A stretch of DNA of 64,000 nt from Kribbella sp. NBC_00382 (GTDB lineage Bacteria; Actinomycetota; Actinomycetes; Propionibacteriales; Kribbellaceae): positions 8,122,001 to 8,186,000 of the forward strand of contig NZ_CP107954.1 of the NCBI RefSeq assembly GCF_036067295.1, given 5' to 3'. Each line of letters begins with the position of its first letter. The first letter of the stretch is position 1. Shown here one piece after another: positions 17,534 through 25,034 of this stretch. The translations under genes and the position numbers were made by a program. The notes beneath the pieces are model-generated. The model did no database searches. It was not told the origin of the DNA and worked only from the letters and a program-made list of their open reading frames with translations.

Positions 17534-17565
17534 AAGCGCCCCTCACCTGGTGGTGAGGGGCGCTT
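17534..17565. terminator. Bidirectional terminator between the HdeD gene and tRNA-Glu
   Basis: A perfect 14-bp stem (17534-17547 with 17552-17565) and TGGT loop are followed on the plus strand by TTCTC, and on the minus strand by GTTTTTG. It ends the HdeD message and the tRNA transcript. Confidence 0.88.
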
Positions 17566-17570
17566 TTCTC

Positions 17571-17646
17571 TGGTAGCCCCGACGGGATTCGAACCCGCGC
17601 TACCGCCTTGAGAGGGCGGCGTGCTAGGCCGCTACACAACGGGGCC
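17571..17646 (-). tRNA. tRNA-Glu (anticodon CTC)
   Basis: Read on the minus strand the gene starts GGCCCCG and ends CGGGGCTA, with an encoded CCA. The anticodon arm is CCGCC-CTCTCAA-GGCGG, giving CTC for GAG codons. The T arm contains GGTTCGAATCC. Length is 73 bases plus CCA. It lies close to gltX, the enzyme that charges it, and tandem with tRNA-Gln. Confidence 0.95.
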
Positions 17647-17724
17647 AGAGGGTTGTCGACCGGTTCCGGAGAGCCGACCAACGAGGATGAACTGTACCTA
17701 ACTTCCAGCGATACGGTCCAATCG

Positions 17725-17796
17725 CTGGGGTACTAGGACTCGAACCTAGACTAACTGGACCAGAACCAGTCGGGCTGCCAATTACCCCATACCCCA
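17725..17796 (-). tRNA. tRNA-Gln (anticodon CTG)
   Basis: Minus-strand acceptor TGGGGTA pairs with TACCCCA. The anticodon arm is ACTGG-TTCTGGT-CCAGT, giving CTG for CAG. The T loop holds GTTCGAGTC. CCA is not encoded. Most actinobacteria mischarge tRNA-Gln with Glu through GltX and then amidate it, so grouping with gltX is functionally sensible. Confidence 0.95.
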
Positions 17797-17912
17797 AAGC
17801 TTGTTACTGCGATTGTCAGTGCGTTTCCGCCCTCACAACCTGGCCCGCTGAGCCTATCGCAGCATGCCGCCAGAAACCAAAACGAGGTCAGCGTCCTCAG
17901 CTGTCACTCCCG

Positions 17913-18872
17913 TCACAGCAGTCGCCGCCCCGGACCACGATCCGAAACCAGTGAGGTCGCGAGCGGCAGTTCGCACCGCGTCGCCATTCCCTGCTTGCGG
18001 GCCAGCAGCACAGCGATCGCACCGAAGGCGGCGAACTTCACCACATCGACGATGACCAGCGACCAGGGTGCGTCGGACGCCCCGAGGCTGTCGCCCACGC
18101 TGTTCGTCAGAGCCGCGTAGATGAAGGTGATCACGTTGTTCGCCGCATGCGCCGCGATCGGCGCCTCCAGCCCACCGGTAAGGACCGCGAGCAACCCCGC
18201 CACCAGACCGAACGCGAACCGGTCCAGGAACAGCGCCGGGCTCTCCCACGGCCAGACCCCGTGCGCCATCGTGAACAGCACGGTCGTCACCAGTACTGCG
18301 ACCAGCGAGCTCCGCACCACCGCACCGACCGCCTGCAGCAGATAGCCGCGGAAGAAGTACTCCTCCCCCGCTGCTTGGAACGTCGACGTCAGCAACGTCA
18401 CTGCGATCACGCCGGCCGCATCCGGGGCCACGCCGGACCCGCCGCCCAGGACATCGACGCCGCCGAGCTCGATGACGCCGAGCATCACCAGCTCCACCAC
18501 CACGGCCGCGACGCCGAACACCGCGAGCGGCCGCCAGCGGACCTTGCCGGTCACCGAGGACAGCAAGCCCGGCGTCTGCTTGTTCAGCTTGGTCGCGACG
18601 ATCATCGTCAGCGGGATCAGCACGATCAGCGACAGGTTCGTCGCCAGCAGGCCGAGCCACGACACGGTCCCCTTGGGGTCGGTCCGGATCGACTGCTGGA
18701 TCGACAGCACCAGCACGCTCCAGAACATCCAGCCGACCAGCACGGTCAGTGCCCCGAGGAGCACGAACGCGGACGGCGTGACGTTGTTGCGCAGCAGCCG
18801 GTGGTACGGCTGCGGGCCGGTGTCCCGGGGGTCGAGCGACGCCCCGGGACCCGGCGTACCGGCGTACGACAT
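17913..18872 (-). CDS. CPBP-family intramembrane metalloprotease (second copy)
   Basis: The ATG at 18872 overlaps the gltX stop by one base (TGATG), so the gene is translationally coupled to gltX. The 319-residue protein starts with a Pro/Gly-rich cytoplasmic stretch and has about eight membrane helices. CPBP motifs are GEEYFFRGYLL (EExxxR), the TMAHGVW His motif and AHAANNVITF. It is unrelated in sequence detail to the copy at 15975. Its role beside an aminoacyl-tRNA synthetase is unknown. Confidence 0.85.
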   Translation of the reverse strand: MSYAGTPGPGASLDPRDTGPQPYHRLLRNNVTPSAFVLLGALTVLVGWMFWSVLVLSIQQSIRTDPKGTVSWLGLLATNLSLIVLIPLTMIVATKLNKQTPGLLSSVTGKVRWRPLAVFGVAAVVVELVMLGVIELGGVDVLGGGSGVAPDAAGVIAVTLLTSTFQAAGEEYFFRGYLLQAVGAVVRSSLVAVLVTTVLFTMAHGVWPWESPALFLDRFAFGLVAGLLAVLTGGLEAPIAAHAANNVITFIYAALTNSVGDSLGASDAPWSLVIVDVVKFAAFGAIAVLLARKQGMATRCELPLATSLVSDRGPGRRLL

Positions 18873-20410
18873 CACTCCGCCGGGAGGCTCGCGCGGGCCT
18901 GCTCGATGCGGCGGAGCGAGCGCTCCCGGCCGAGCAGTTCCAGCGACTCGAACAACGGCGGCGAGATCCGGCGGCCGGAGATCGCGACCCGGACCGGGCC
19001 GAACGCGTTCTTCGGCTTCAGCCCCAGACCCTCGATCAGCGACGCCCGCAACGCGGCCTCGATCGCCTCGGTCTTCCACTCGCCGACCCCGGCCAGCGCC
19101 TTGCCGGTCGCCTCCAGTACCGCGCCGGCGTCGCCGGTGAGCACCTTGGCGGCCGAGTCCGGGTCGATCGAGAACGCCTCGTCCGGTACGAACAGGAAGC
19201 CGAGCATCTCGACCGATTCCGACAGCGTGTTCATCCGCTCCTGCACCAGCGGCACGGCGGCGCTGAGCAACTCCAGCTGCTCCGCCGACGGCTCGGCCGG
19301 CAGAATGCCCGCCTTGGCCAGGAACGGTATGACGCGCTTGGTGTACTCGGCCGGGTCGAGCATCCGCATGTGGGAGGCGTTGATCGCCTCGCACTTCTTC
19401 GGGTCGAACCGGGCCGCGTTCGCGTTCACCTTGCGGATGTCGAACGCCTTGATCATCTCGTCCATGGTGAAGACGTCGCGGTCGTCGGCGATCGACCAGC
19501 CCAGCAGGGCCAGGTAGTTCAGCAGCCCCTCGGGCAGGAAGCCGCGCTCCATGTACTCGCCGAGGCCGGCGCCCGGGTCGCGCTTGGACAGCTTCTTGTT
19601 GCCCTCGCCCATCACGAACGGCAGGTGCCCGAACCGCGGCGTCCGGCCGGAGCCGATGCCGATCTCGGCCAGCGCCTCGTACAGGGCGATCTGGCGCGGG
19701 GTCGAGGAGAGGAGGTCTTCACCACGGAGTACGTGGGAGATCTCCATCAGCGCGTCGTCGACCGGGTTCACCAGTGGGTAGAGCGGGTAGCCGTTGGCCC
19801 GGACGAGCACGTAGTCGCCCAGATTCTCCGGCAGGAAGGTGATCTCGCCACGGACCAGGTCGTCGAAGGTGATCGGACGATCGGGCATCCGCAGCCGTAC
19901 TACGGGACGCCGCCCCTCGTCGATGTACGCCTGCACCTGCTCGGGCGTCAGCGCGCGGCAGTGACCGTCGTACCCACTGTGCTGCCCGGCGGTACGAGCT
20001 GCCTCGCGGCGCTGGTCGAGCTCCTCCTGCGAGCAGTAGCAGTGGTACGCCTTGCCCGCGGCAAGCAGCTTCGCCACGACGTCGGCGTACGTGTCCATCC
20101 GCTCGGACTGCAGGTACGGGCCGTACTCGCCGCCGACCTCCGGGCCCTCGTCCCAGTTCAGGCCGAGCCAGCTGAGCGAGTCGAGCGTGTACTGCAGCGC
20201 CTCGGGGGTGTTGCGGGACTTGTCGGTGTCCTCGATCCGCAGGATGAGCTTGCCGCCGTAGTGCCGGGCGAAGGCCCAGTTGAACAGCGCGCTGCGGATG
20301 TTGCCGACCGTCAGCAGCCCGGTGGGCGACGGTGGGAAGCGCACTCGCACCTGGTTGGGCTCCAAGCCGCCGAGGACATCGTCGTCGGTCAGGGCAGGCT
20401 TGTCAGTCAC
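18872..20410 (-). CDS. gltX: Glutamyl-tRNA synthetase
   Basis: The 512-residue class I synthetase charges tRNA-Glu and probably also tRNA-Gln. Signatures include RFPPSPTG, RIEDTDKSRN, LRGEDLLSSTPRQ, KKLSKR (the KMSKS loop) and LNYLALLGWS. The HIGH motif, expected as H-V/I-G after SPTG-x-x, reads T34-V-G-N37, so the first catalytic-loop His is Thr. All other motifs are intact and the gene is evidently functional. It overlaps the FAA hydrolase gene by eight bases and is coupled to the CPBP gene downstream. Confidence 0.96.
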   Translation of the reverse strand: MTDKPALTDDDVLGGLEPNQVRVRFPPSPTGLLTVGNIRSALFNWAFARHYGGKLILRIEDTDKSRNTPEALQYTLDSLSWLGLNWDEGPEVGGEYGPYLQSERMDTYADVVAKLLAAGKAYHCYCSQEELDQRREAARTAGQHSGYDGHCRALTPEQVQAYIDEGRRPVVRLRMPDRPITFDDLVRGEITFLPENLGDYVLVRANGYPLYPLVNPVDDALMEISHVLRGEDLLSSTPRQIALYEALAEIGIGSGRTPRFGHLPFVMGEGNKKLSKRDPGAGLGEYMERGFLPEGLLNYLALLGWSIADDRDVFTMDEMIKAFDIRKVNANAARFDPKKCEAINASHMRMLDPAEYTKRVIPFLAKAGILPAEPSAEQLELLSAAVPLVQERMNTLSESVEMLGFLFVPDEAFSIDPDSAAKVLTGDAGAVLEATGKALAGVGEWKTEAIEAALRASLIEGLGLKPKNAFGPVRVAISGRRISPPLFESLELLGRERSLRRIEQARASLPAE

Positions 20411-21191
20411 GCACGATCACCTTGTTCGTCAGAGTTCCGAGTCCTTCGACGCTGACGGCGACCTCGTCGCCGGGCAGCATCGGGCCGACACCCGCGGGGG
20501 TGCCGGTGAGCACGACATCGCCAGGCAGCAACGTCGTGAACGAGGTGATGTAGGCCAGCACCTCGGGAATGTCGAAGATGAACTGCGAGGTCCGGCCGTC
20601 CTGCTTCGGCTCGCCGTTCAGCGTGGTGGTGACGCGGAGGTCGGCCACGTCCAGGTCCGTACTGATCCACGGGCCGAGCGGGCAGAACGTGTCGTACCCC
20701 TTCGCCCGGGCCCATTGGCCGTCGGACTTCTGCAGGTCCCGGGCCGTCACGTCGTTGGCGATCGTGTAGCCGAAGATGACCTCTTCGGCCCGCTCCTTCG
20801 GCAGGTCGCGGCAGATCCGGCCGATCACGATCGCCAGCTCGCCCTCGAAGTGCAGGTCGTTGGTCTGCTCGGGGTAGACGATGCCGTCCCGCGGGCCGAC
20901 CACGCTGGTGTTCGGCTTCAGGAAGATCAGCGGCTCCTTCGGCACCTCGTTGCCGAGCTCCTCGGCGTGCGCCTGGTAGTTGCGCCCGACGCAGACCACC
21001 TTGCTGCGCGGGATCACCGGGGCGAGCAGCCGGACGTCCGCCAATTGCAGTTGTTCGCCGGTGAACTGGACCGGCCGGTACAGCGGGTCCGAGTCGAGCA
21101 CTGCGACGGTACCGGTGAGCCCCTCGGGGTCATCGGTCTCGACGACGCCGTACTTCGGTTCGTCGTCGACGGAGAATCTGGCGATACGCAC
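20403..21191 (-). CDS. Fumarylacetoacetate hydrolase-family protein
   Basis: The 262-residue protein has the FAH-type C-terminal fold: CVGRNYQAHAEE, the metal ligands in HFEGELAIVIG and NDVTARDLQ, and the late TGTPAGVGPML loop. Such enzymes act as acylpyruvase, oxaloacetate decarboxylase or 2-hydroxyhepta-dienedioate isomerase, and the sequence does not decide which. It is first in the operon with gltX. The same pair occurs in mycobacteria. Confidence 0.88.
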   Translation of the reverse strand: MRIARFSVDDEPKYGVVETDDPEGLTGTVAVLDSDPLYRPVQFTGEQLQLADVRLLAPVIPRSKVVCVGRNYQAHAEELGNEVPKEPLIFLKPNTSVVGPRDGIVYPEQTNDLHFEGELAIVIGRICRDLPKERAEEVIFGYTIANDVTARDLQKSDGQWARAKGYDTFCPLGPWISTDLDVADLRVTTTLNGEPKQDGRTSQFIFDIPEVLAYITSFTTLLPGDVVLTGTPAGVGPMLPGDEVAVSVEGLGTLTNKVIVRD

Positions 21192-21289
21192 GTGCAGCCT
21201 TTACTTCGAGGTGGGTCGACTACTGGAGTCAATACCAGAGTCACGATCGCCCCGAGCCTACCGTCGTGCCGGGGTGAGACAGTTATCCG

Positions 21290-21778
21290 GTGACGACTGA
21301 CATCCGGCTGGCGCTGCCCGCGGAGTACGACGCAGTGGGCGAGCTGACCGCCGAGGCCTATGCGGTGGACGGTTTCATCCCGCCCGGCTCCGACTACGGG
21401 CTGACCCTGCGCAACGCGGCCGACCGCGCGGCGAAGGCGGAGTTGTGGGTCGCTGCCGACGGTACGGAACTCTTAGGCACGGTCACCTTCTGTGTACCTG
21501 GCTCGGTGTACGCCGAGATCGGCCGCGACGGCGAGGGCGAGTTCCGGATGCTCGGGGTGGCGGCGACTGCGCGCGGCCGGGGCATCGGTACCGCGCTGTC
21601 CGAGCACTGCGTGGACCGGAGCCGTTCACTGGGCTACCACCGCGTCGTCTTGTCGAGCGCCAGCTACATGACCACAGCCCACCGTATGTACGGCCGCCTC
21701 GGCTTCACCCGCCTCCCCGAACGCGACTGGTCCCCCCGCCCCGGCGTCGACCTGTACGCCTTCTCCCTGGACCTATGA
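21290..21778 (+). CDS. GNAT-family N-acetyltransferase
   Basis: The 162-residue protein starts at GTG 21290. The acetyl-CoA-binding loop reads MLGVAATARGRGIGTAL, and the C-terminal strand has MYGRLGFTRLPERDW. A TTA leucine codon lies near 21474. The substrate cannot be predicted. Its stop overlaps the next start (ATGA), so the two genes are coupled. Confidence 0.88.
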   Translation: MTTDIRLALPAEYDAVGELTAEAYAVDGFIPPGSDYGLTLRNAADRAAKAELWVAADGTELLGTVTFCVPGSVYAEIGRDGEGEFRMLGVAATARGRGIGTALSEHCVDRSRSLGYHRVVLSSASYMTTAHRMYGRLGFTRLPERDWSPRPGVDLYAFSLDL

Positions 21779-22638
21779 CCGTCGTACTGGACCCCTCCGA
21801 CTGGCAACCGCTCCAAGCAGCCCACGCGCTTCGGGTAGACGCCTTGCTCGCAGGTCATCTGGAGCGCAAGGCCCGCGGCGAGAAGCACCCGGTCGAGGAC
21901 TTCCTCTTCACCTACTACCCCACACGCCCCAAACAACTCCGCCTCTGGCACCCCGGCCCGGGCATTGGTTTGCGCGGCGCTCGGGCTTACGAGGGCAAAC
22001 GCGGCTACCTGTACGCCGATGACGTGGCTCGGCTGGACCCGGCCGAGATCTCCCGCCGCTCCGACTCCATCACCTGGATCGGAAGGTTGCTATCAGCAAC
22101 CGCCTCCCGCCAACCCCAATTCGGCTGCTTCGGCCTCCACGAATGGGCCATGGTCTATCGCTCAGACGAGACACGCCACGACTGGCCGCTGCGTCTGGGC
22201 AGTGAAGCCACCAACCAGGTCGTGAAGTCAAGCAAAATCGCCTGCTCCCACTTCGACGCCTTCCGCTTCTTCACCGAGCCGGCCCGGCCTCTCAACGTCC
22301 TGCAGCCCACTCGTGAGTCCCAGCCCGCTTTGGAGCAAGGCGGCTGCCTCCACGCCAACATGGACCTCTACAAGTGGGCGACCAAGTTGATGCCGTTCGC
22401 CCCCAGTTCGCTCGTTCTCGACTGCTTCGAACTAGCGCGAGACATCCGCACCCTCGACATGCGCGCGTCGCCGTACGACTTCACCGCCCTCGGGTACATC
22501 CCGGTCGAGATCGAGACCTCGGCCGGTAAGTCCGAATACGCGGCCGCCCAACGCTCGTTCGCCGTTCGCGCCGACCCGCTTCGCCGGCAACTCATCGAAC
22601 TCTGCGAACGCCTGCTCCAACCTGTCGCCACCAGCTGA
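21775..22638 (+). CDS. Conserved actinobacterial protein of unknown function
   Basis: The 287-residue protein contains FLFTYYPTRPKQLRLWHPGPG, CFGLHEWAMVY and LHANMDLYKWATKLMPF. I recall proteins of this pattern carrying the automatic label 3-methyladenine DNA glycosylase, but I see no helix-hairpin-helix or other glycosylase motif to support that. The conserved His, Trp and Tyr residues suggest an enzyme or ligand-binding protein. It overlaps the GNAT gene by four bases and is convergent with the sortase gene two bases away. Confidence 0.6.
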   Translation: MTVVLDPSDWQPLQAAHALRVDALLAGHLERKARGEKHPVEDFLFTYYPTRPKQLRLWHPGPGIGLRGARAYEGKRGYLYADDVARLDPAEISRRSDSITWIGRLLSATASRQPQFGCFGLHEWAMVYRSDETRHDWPLRLGSEATNQVVKSSKIACSHFDAFRFFTEPARPLNVLQPTRESQPALEQGGCLHANMDLYKWATKLMPFAPSSLVLDCFELARDIRTLDMRASPYDFTALGYIPVEIETSAGKSEYAAAQRSFAVRADPLRRQLIELCERLLQPVATS

Positions 22639-22640
22639 AG

Positions 22641-23426
22641 CTAGGCCGTCAGGTCGGCGAAGACCACGAGATTGGCTTCGAACTTGCCGGATACGTAGTC
22701 GAGTCCGCCGCAGGTGATCAGCCGCAGCCCGGCGTGGTCGAGATCGCCGTACACCGCGGAGCTCGGGAAGGTGGACTTTGGGTACTGCTTGACCCGGACC
22801 ACCCTGAATGCCGCCGCGCTGCGATCGTGGCGGATCACGGTGATCTTGTCGCCTGGCCGCAGCCCGCGCAGTCCGGCGAAGACGCCCGGCCGGCCGGACC
22901 AGCGGACGTGGCCGACGATGACGGCGGGGCCTTTCTCACCTGGAGTGGGGGCGCCGGTGAACCAGCCGGCTGGGAATCCGTTCGGCGGTACCTGCAGATC
23001 GCCGGTGGACTTGAGGCCCAGGCGAATCAGACTCGAATCCACCCCGATCGCGGGTATGACAACCCGGATCGGGGTGGACGGCCGCATCGGAGCCGGCCGA
23101 CGGTGGCCCTGGCCGGGGGGTCGTGGCCGGGACGGTCCGGCTGGCTCCGTGCGGAGTACTGGGTTGGGTTGGCGTGCTGTCTCTTCGTCCTGCGCGACAC
23201 TCGTGCGGTGAGCCGCGGTCGCGGCCGGTGTGCTGACGTGGGTGTTCGGCCTGGGTGTGAGGACGGTGGTGGTCGGCGCAGCGGTCCCGCTCGGTACGTC
23301 GAACTGCATCGGGTCGGTGTGAGTCGGCCCCGTGCCCGACTCACTGCTACACCCCGCCACGACAAGAGCCGCCACCATGAGCATGACCGCTGCGCCGGTC
23401 CTCACGGCGTTGTCCAGCCGAACCAT
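22641..23426 (-). CDS. Class F-like sortase lipoprotein
   Basis: The 261-residue protein has a lipoprotein signal (LVVAGC, C26), a long Pro/Thr-rich stalk to about residue 115, then a sortase domain starting TPIRVVIPAIGVDSSLIRLG. Catalytic His173 lies in VGHVRWSGRPGVF and Cys239 in LITCGG. No Arg follows Cys239; the expected site near the end has Lys248 (GKFEANLVVF). The start overlaps the ice-binding-like gene by 25 bases, so both are translated together and the neighbour is a likely partner or substrate. Confidence 0.82.
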   Translation of the reverse strand: MVRLDNAVRTGAAVMLMVAALVVAGCSSESGTGPTHTDPMQFDVPSGTAAPTTTVLTPRPNTHVSTPAATAAHRTSVAQDEETARQPNPVLRTEPAGPSRPRPPGQGHRRPAPMRPSTPIRVVIPAIGVDSSLIRLGLKSTGDLQVPPNGFPAGWFTGAPTPGEKGPAVIVGHVRWSGRPGVFAGLRGLRPGDKITVIRHDRSAAAFRVVRVKQYPKSTFPSSAVYGDLDHAGLRLITCGGLDYVSGKFEANLVVFADLTA

Positions 23427-24592
23427 GGGACGACCGGAGGCTCGATCAGCCAGATCGACCAGCCGGACGCATCCCCCGTACCAACAGGCCCCCGCGGCGT
23501 CTTGGTCACCTGCGGCGGCTTAGGCCCGGTCGGCGGCGTTGTGGGTGGGGTCGTCGGTGGTGTGGTCGGCGGCGTTGTGGGTGGGGTCGTCGGTGGTGTG
23601 GTCGGCGGCGTCGTGGGCGGCGTCGTGGGCGGAGTCGTGGGTGGGGTGGTCGGCGGCGTCGTGGGCGGAGTCGTCGGCGGCGTCGTGGGTGGGGTGGTCG
23701 GTGGCGTCGTCGGCGGTGTGGTCGGCGGCGTTGTGGGCGGAGTGGTGGGCGGCGTCGTCGGTGGTGTGGTCGGCGGCGTCGTCGGTGGCGTGGTCGGCGG
23801 CGTCGTGGGTGGCGTGGTCGGCGGAGTTGTGGGTGGGGAGGTTGGTGGGGTGGGGGTGCAGAGTGGTTTGGTGACGGTGTTTGTGTCCAGGGTGACGGCG
23901 CCGTTGCGGGCCAGTAGGCGGCCGATTGCGGTGGCGCCGGTCTGCATCGTGATCGACGTCAACGCCAGGATGGTGCCGCGGAAACTGGTGGCGGTACCGA
24001 TCGTCGCGGAGCTGCCGATCTGCCAGAACACGTTGCAGGACTGGGCTCCGTTGGTCAGCAGCACCTGGCTGCTGGAGGCCGTGGTAAGCGTCGAGCCCGC
24101 CTGGAACACGAACACCGGCCCCGCGTCGCCCTCGGCATCCAAGGTGAGGGTCCCGGTCAGCCCGATCGAGGACGCCGAGTTGTAGACCCCCTGGGTCAGG
24201 GTCTTGCCACCCAGGTCGTCGGTGATCGGTGACGGCGGCGACTCCCCTGCCGCGACGTTGTAGGCCGTGACCAGGTCGTCCTTCGCGCCTTGGGTGACGC
24301 TGTCCCCGGCATGGTTCGTCCCGGTGATCGTCATCGTCCCCGTCCCGCTGATCGACGGGTTGGGGAAACTGCCGATGTCGCCGTTCAGCGTGGTCGGCCC
24401 GGTATTGGTGATCCCCGACCCGCCCAGCACCACGAAACTTCCGGCCGTACCCAACGGCACCTGGACCGCCGCCGCCTGGGCGCTTCGTCCGGTGACCAGC
24501 ATGCCTCCCGCGGAGACTGCGACCGCTGCGGCGACCGCCAGCACGCTCAGCCGCCAGCCGCCTCGGATCGGCCCGTGCCTGGAGAATTTCAT
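23402..24592 (-). CDS. Secreted DUF3494 (ice-binding-like) protein with long Pro-Thr repeat
   Basis: The 396-residue protein starts MKFSRHGPIRGG after GAGGG and has a signal peptide ending about ARSAQAAA. Residues 42-235 match the DUF3494 beta-helix fold (GSFVVLGGSGITNTGPTTLNGDIG, then VFWQIGSSATIGTATSFRGTILA), found in ice-binding proteins and in non-antifreeze adhesins. About 25 PPTT units follow, then a short tail VTKTPRGPVGTGDASGW. The tail has no membrane anchor but holds a PxGxVxTGD pattern seen, as I recall, in some actinobacterial sortase substrates. It is first in an operon with the sortase. Confidence 0.82.
   Translation of the reverse strand: MKFSRHGPIRGGWRLSVLAVAAAVAVSAGGMLVTGRSAQAAAVQVPLGTAGSFVVLGGSGITNTGPTTLNGDIGSFPNPSISGTGTMTITGTNHAGDSVTQGAKDDLVTAYNVAAGESPPSPITDDLGGKTLTQGVYNSASSIGLTGTLTLDAEGDAGPVFVFQAGSTLTTASSSQVLLTNGAQSCNVFWQIGSSATIGTATSFRGTILALTSITMQTGATAIGRLLARNGAVTLDTNTVTKPLCTPTPPTSPPTTPPTTPPTTPPTTPPTTPPTTPPTTPPTTPPTTPPTTPPTTPPTTPPTTPPTTPPTTPPTTPPTTPPTTPPTTPPTTPPTTPPTTPPTTPPTTPPTTPPTGPKPPQVTKTPRGPVGTGDASGWSIWLIEPPVVPWFGWTTP
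23535..23845. repeat. 12-bp coding minisatellite (PPTT repeat)
   Basis: About 25 tandem copies of a 12-base unit (plus strand GTGGGCGGCGTC and variants) encode the Pro-Thr stalk of the DUF3494 protein. Third-position variation is frequent while the protein repeat is nearly perfect, so selection acts on the peptide. Copy number should vary between strains by slippage. Confidence 0.9.
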
Positions 24593-25034
24593 GATCGATT
24601 CACCCTCAAGTCCATCGATAAGTGCCTGATCCGGCAGGCAGCACCGCGTGCCGCGCCGGCAGTCTTCGCGAGGGAGGGTCCGCTGCTACACGGACGACGT
24701 CTCGAGGGCCGGGCAGAGGCCGGCAACAGGACATCGGGAGACCGCCATCGGCGGGAACACCAGGTCCCGCCGCGAGTTGATGGCGCGTTCGCACCCCGTT
24801 CGATCGGCGGCAGTCCACAGAGGCCGCGATACGCCGATCACAATTCGTAACTGAGGCTGACGTTAGGTCACCAATCACTACCTGTCAACAACTCGACGGA
24901 TGCCATCGGCAACCAGTCCGGTTAGTTGCCTGATTCAACTAGTGCGGGCCTCCGGCGCACGCGTCCGCGCTCAACTGGCGAGAGGTGATTAATCAAGGTT
25001 GTTCAATAAGCTTGAATAAGGCACACTCGATGGT
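24593..25034. other. Intergenic region without a recognisable gene
   Basis: This 442-base stretch separates the divergent DUF3494 and Fic genes. The left part is GC-rich with no convincing reading frame. The right part (24840-25030) is AT-richer and ends with TTCAA-TAAGC-TTGAA (about 25003-25017) just before the Fic start, a possible operator. I see no RNA gene or riboswitch. Confidence 0.5.

Noticed and set aside
17571..17796. The tRNA pair as an integration site for a mobile element.
   Set aside because: No integrase, direct repeat of a tRNA end or composition break is seen on either side; flanking genes are housekeeping or ordinary membrane genes.
23535..23845. Regular repeats that could suggest a CRISPR array.
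   Set aside because: The repeats are contiguous 12-base units without spacers and encode PPTT in an open frame; no cas genes are nearby.
24570..24860. GGGTGAATC next to the DUF3494 start and GC-rich hairpins upstream, resembling parts of a ydaO (cyclic di-AMP) riboswitch on the minus strand.
   Set aside because: The GAATC element abuts the ATG, leaving no room for the rest of the aptamer, and the other conserved blocks are absent or out of order.
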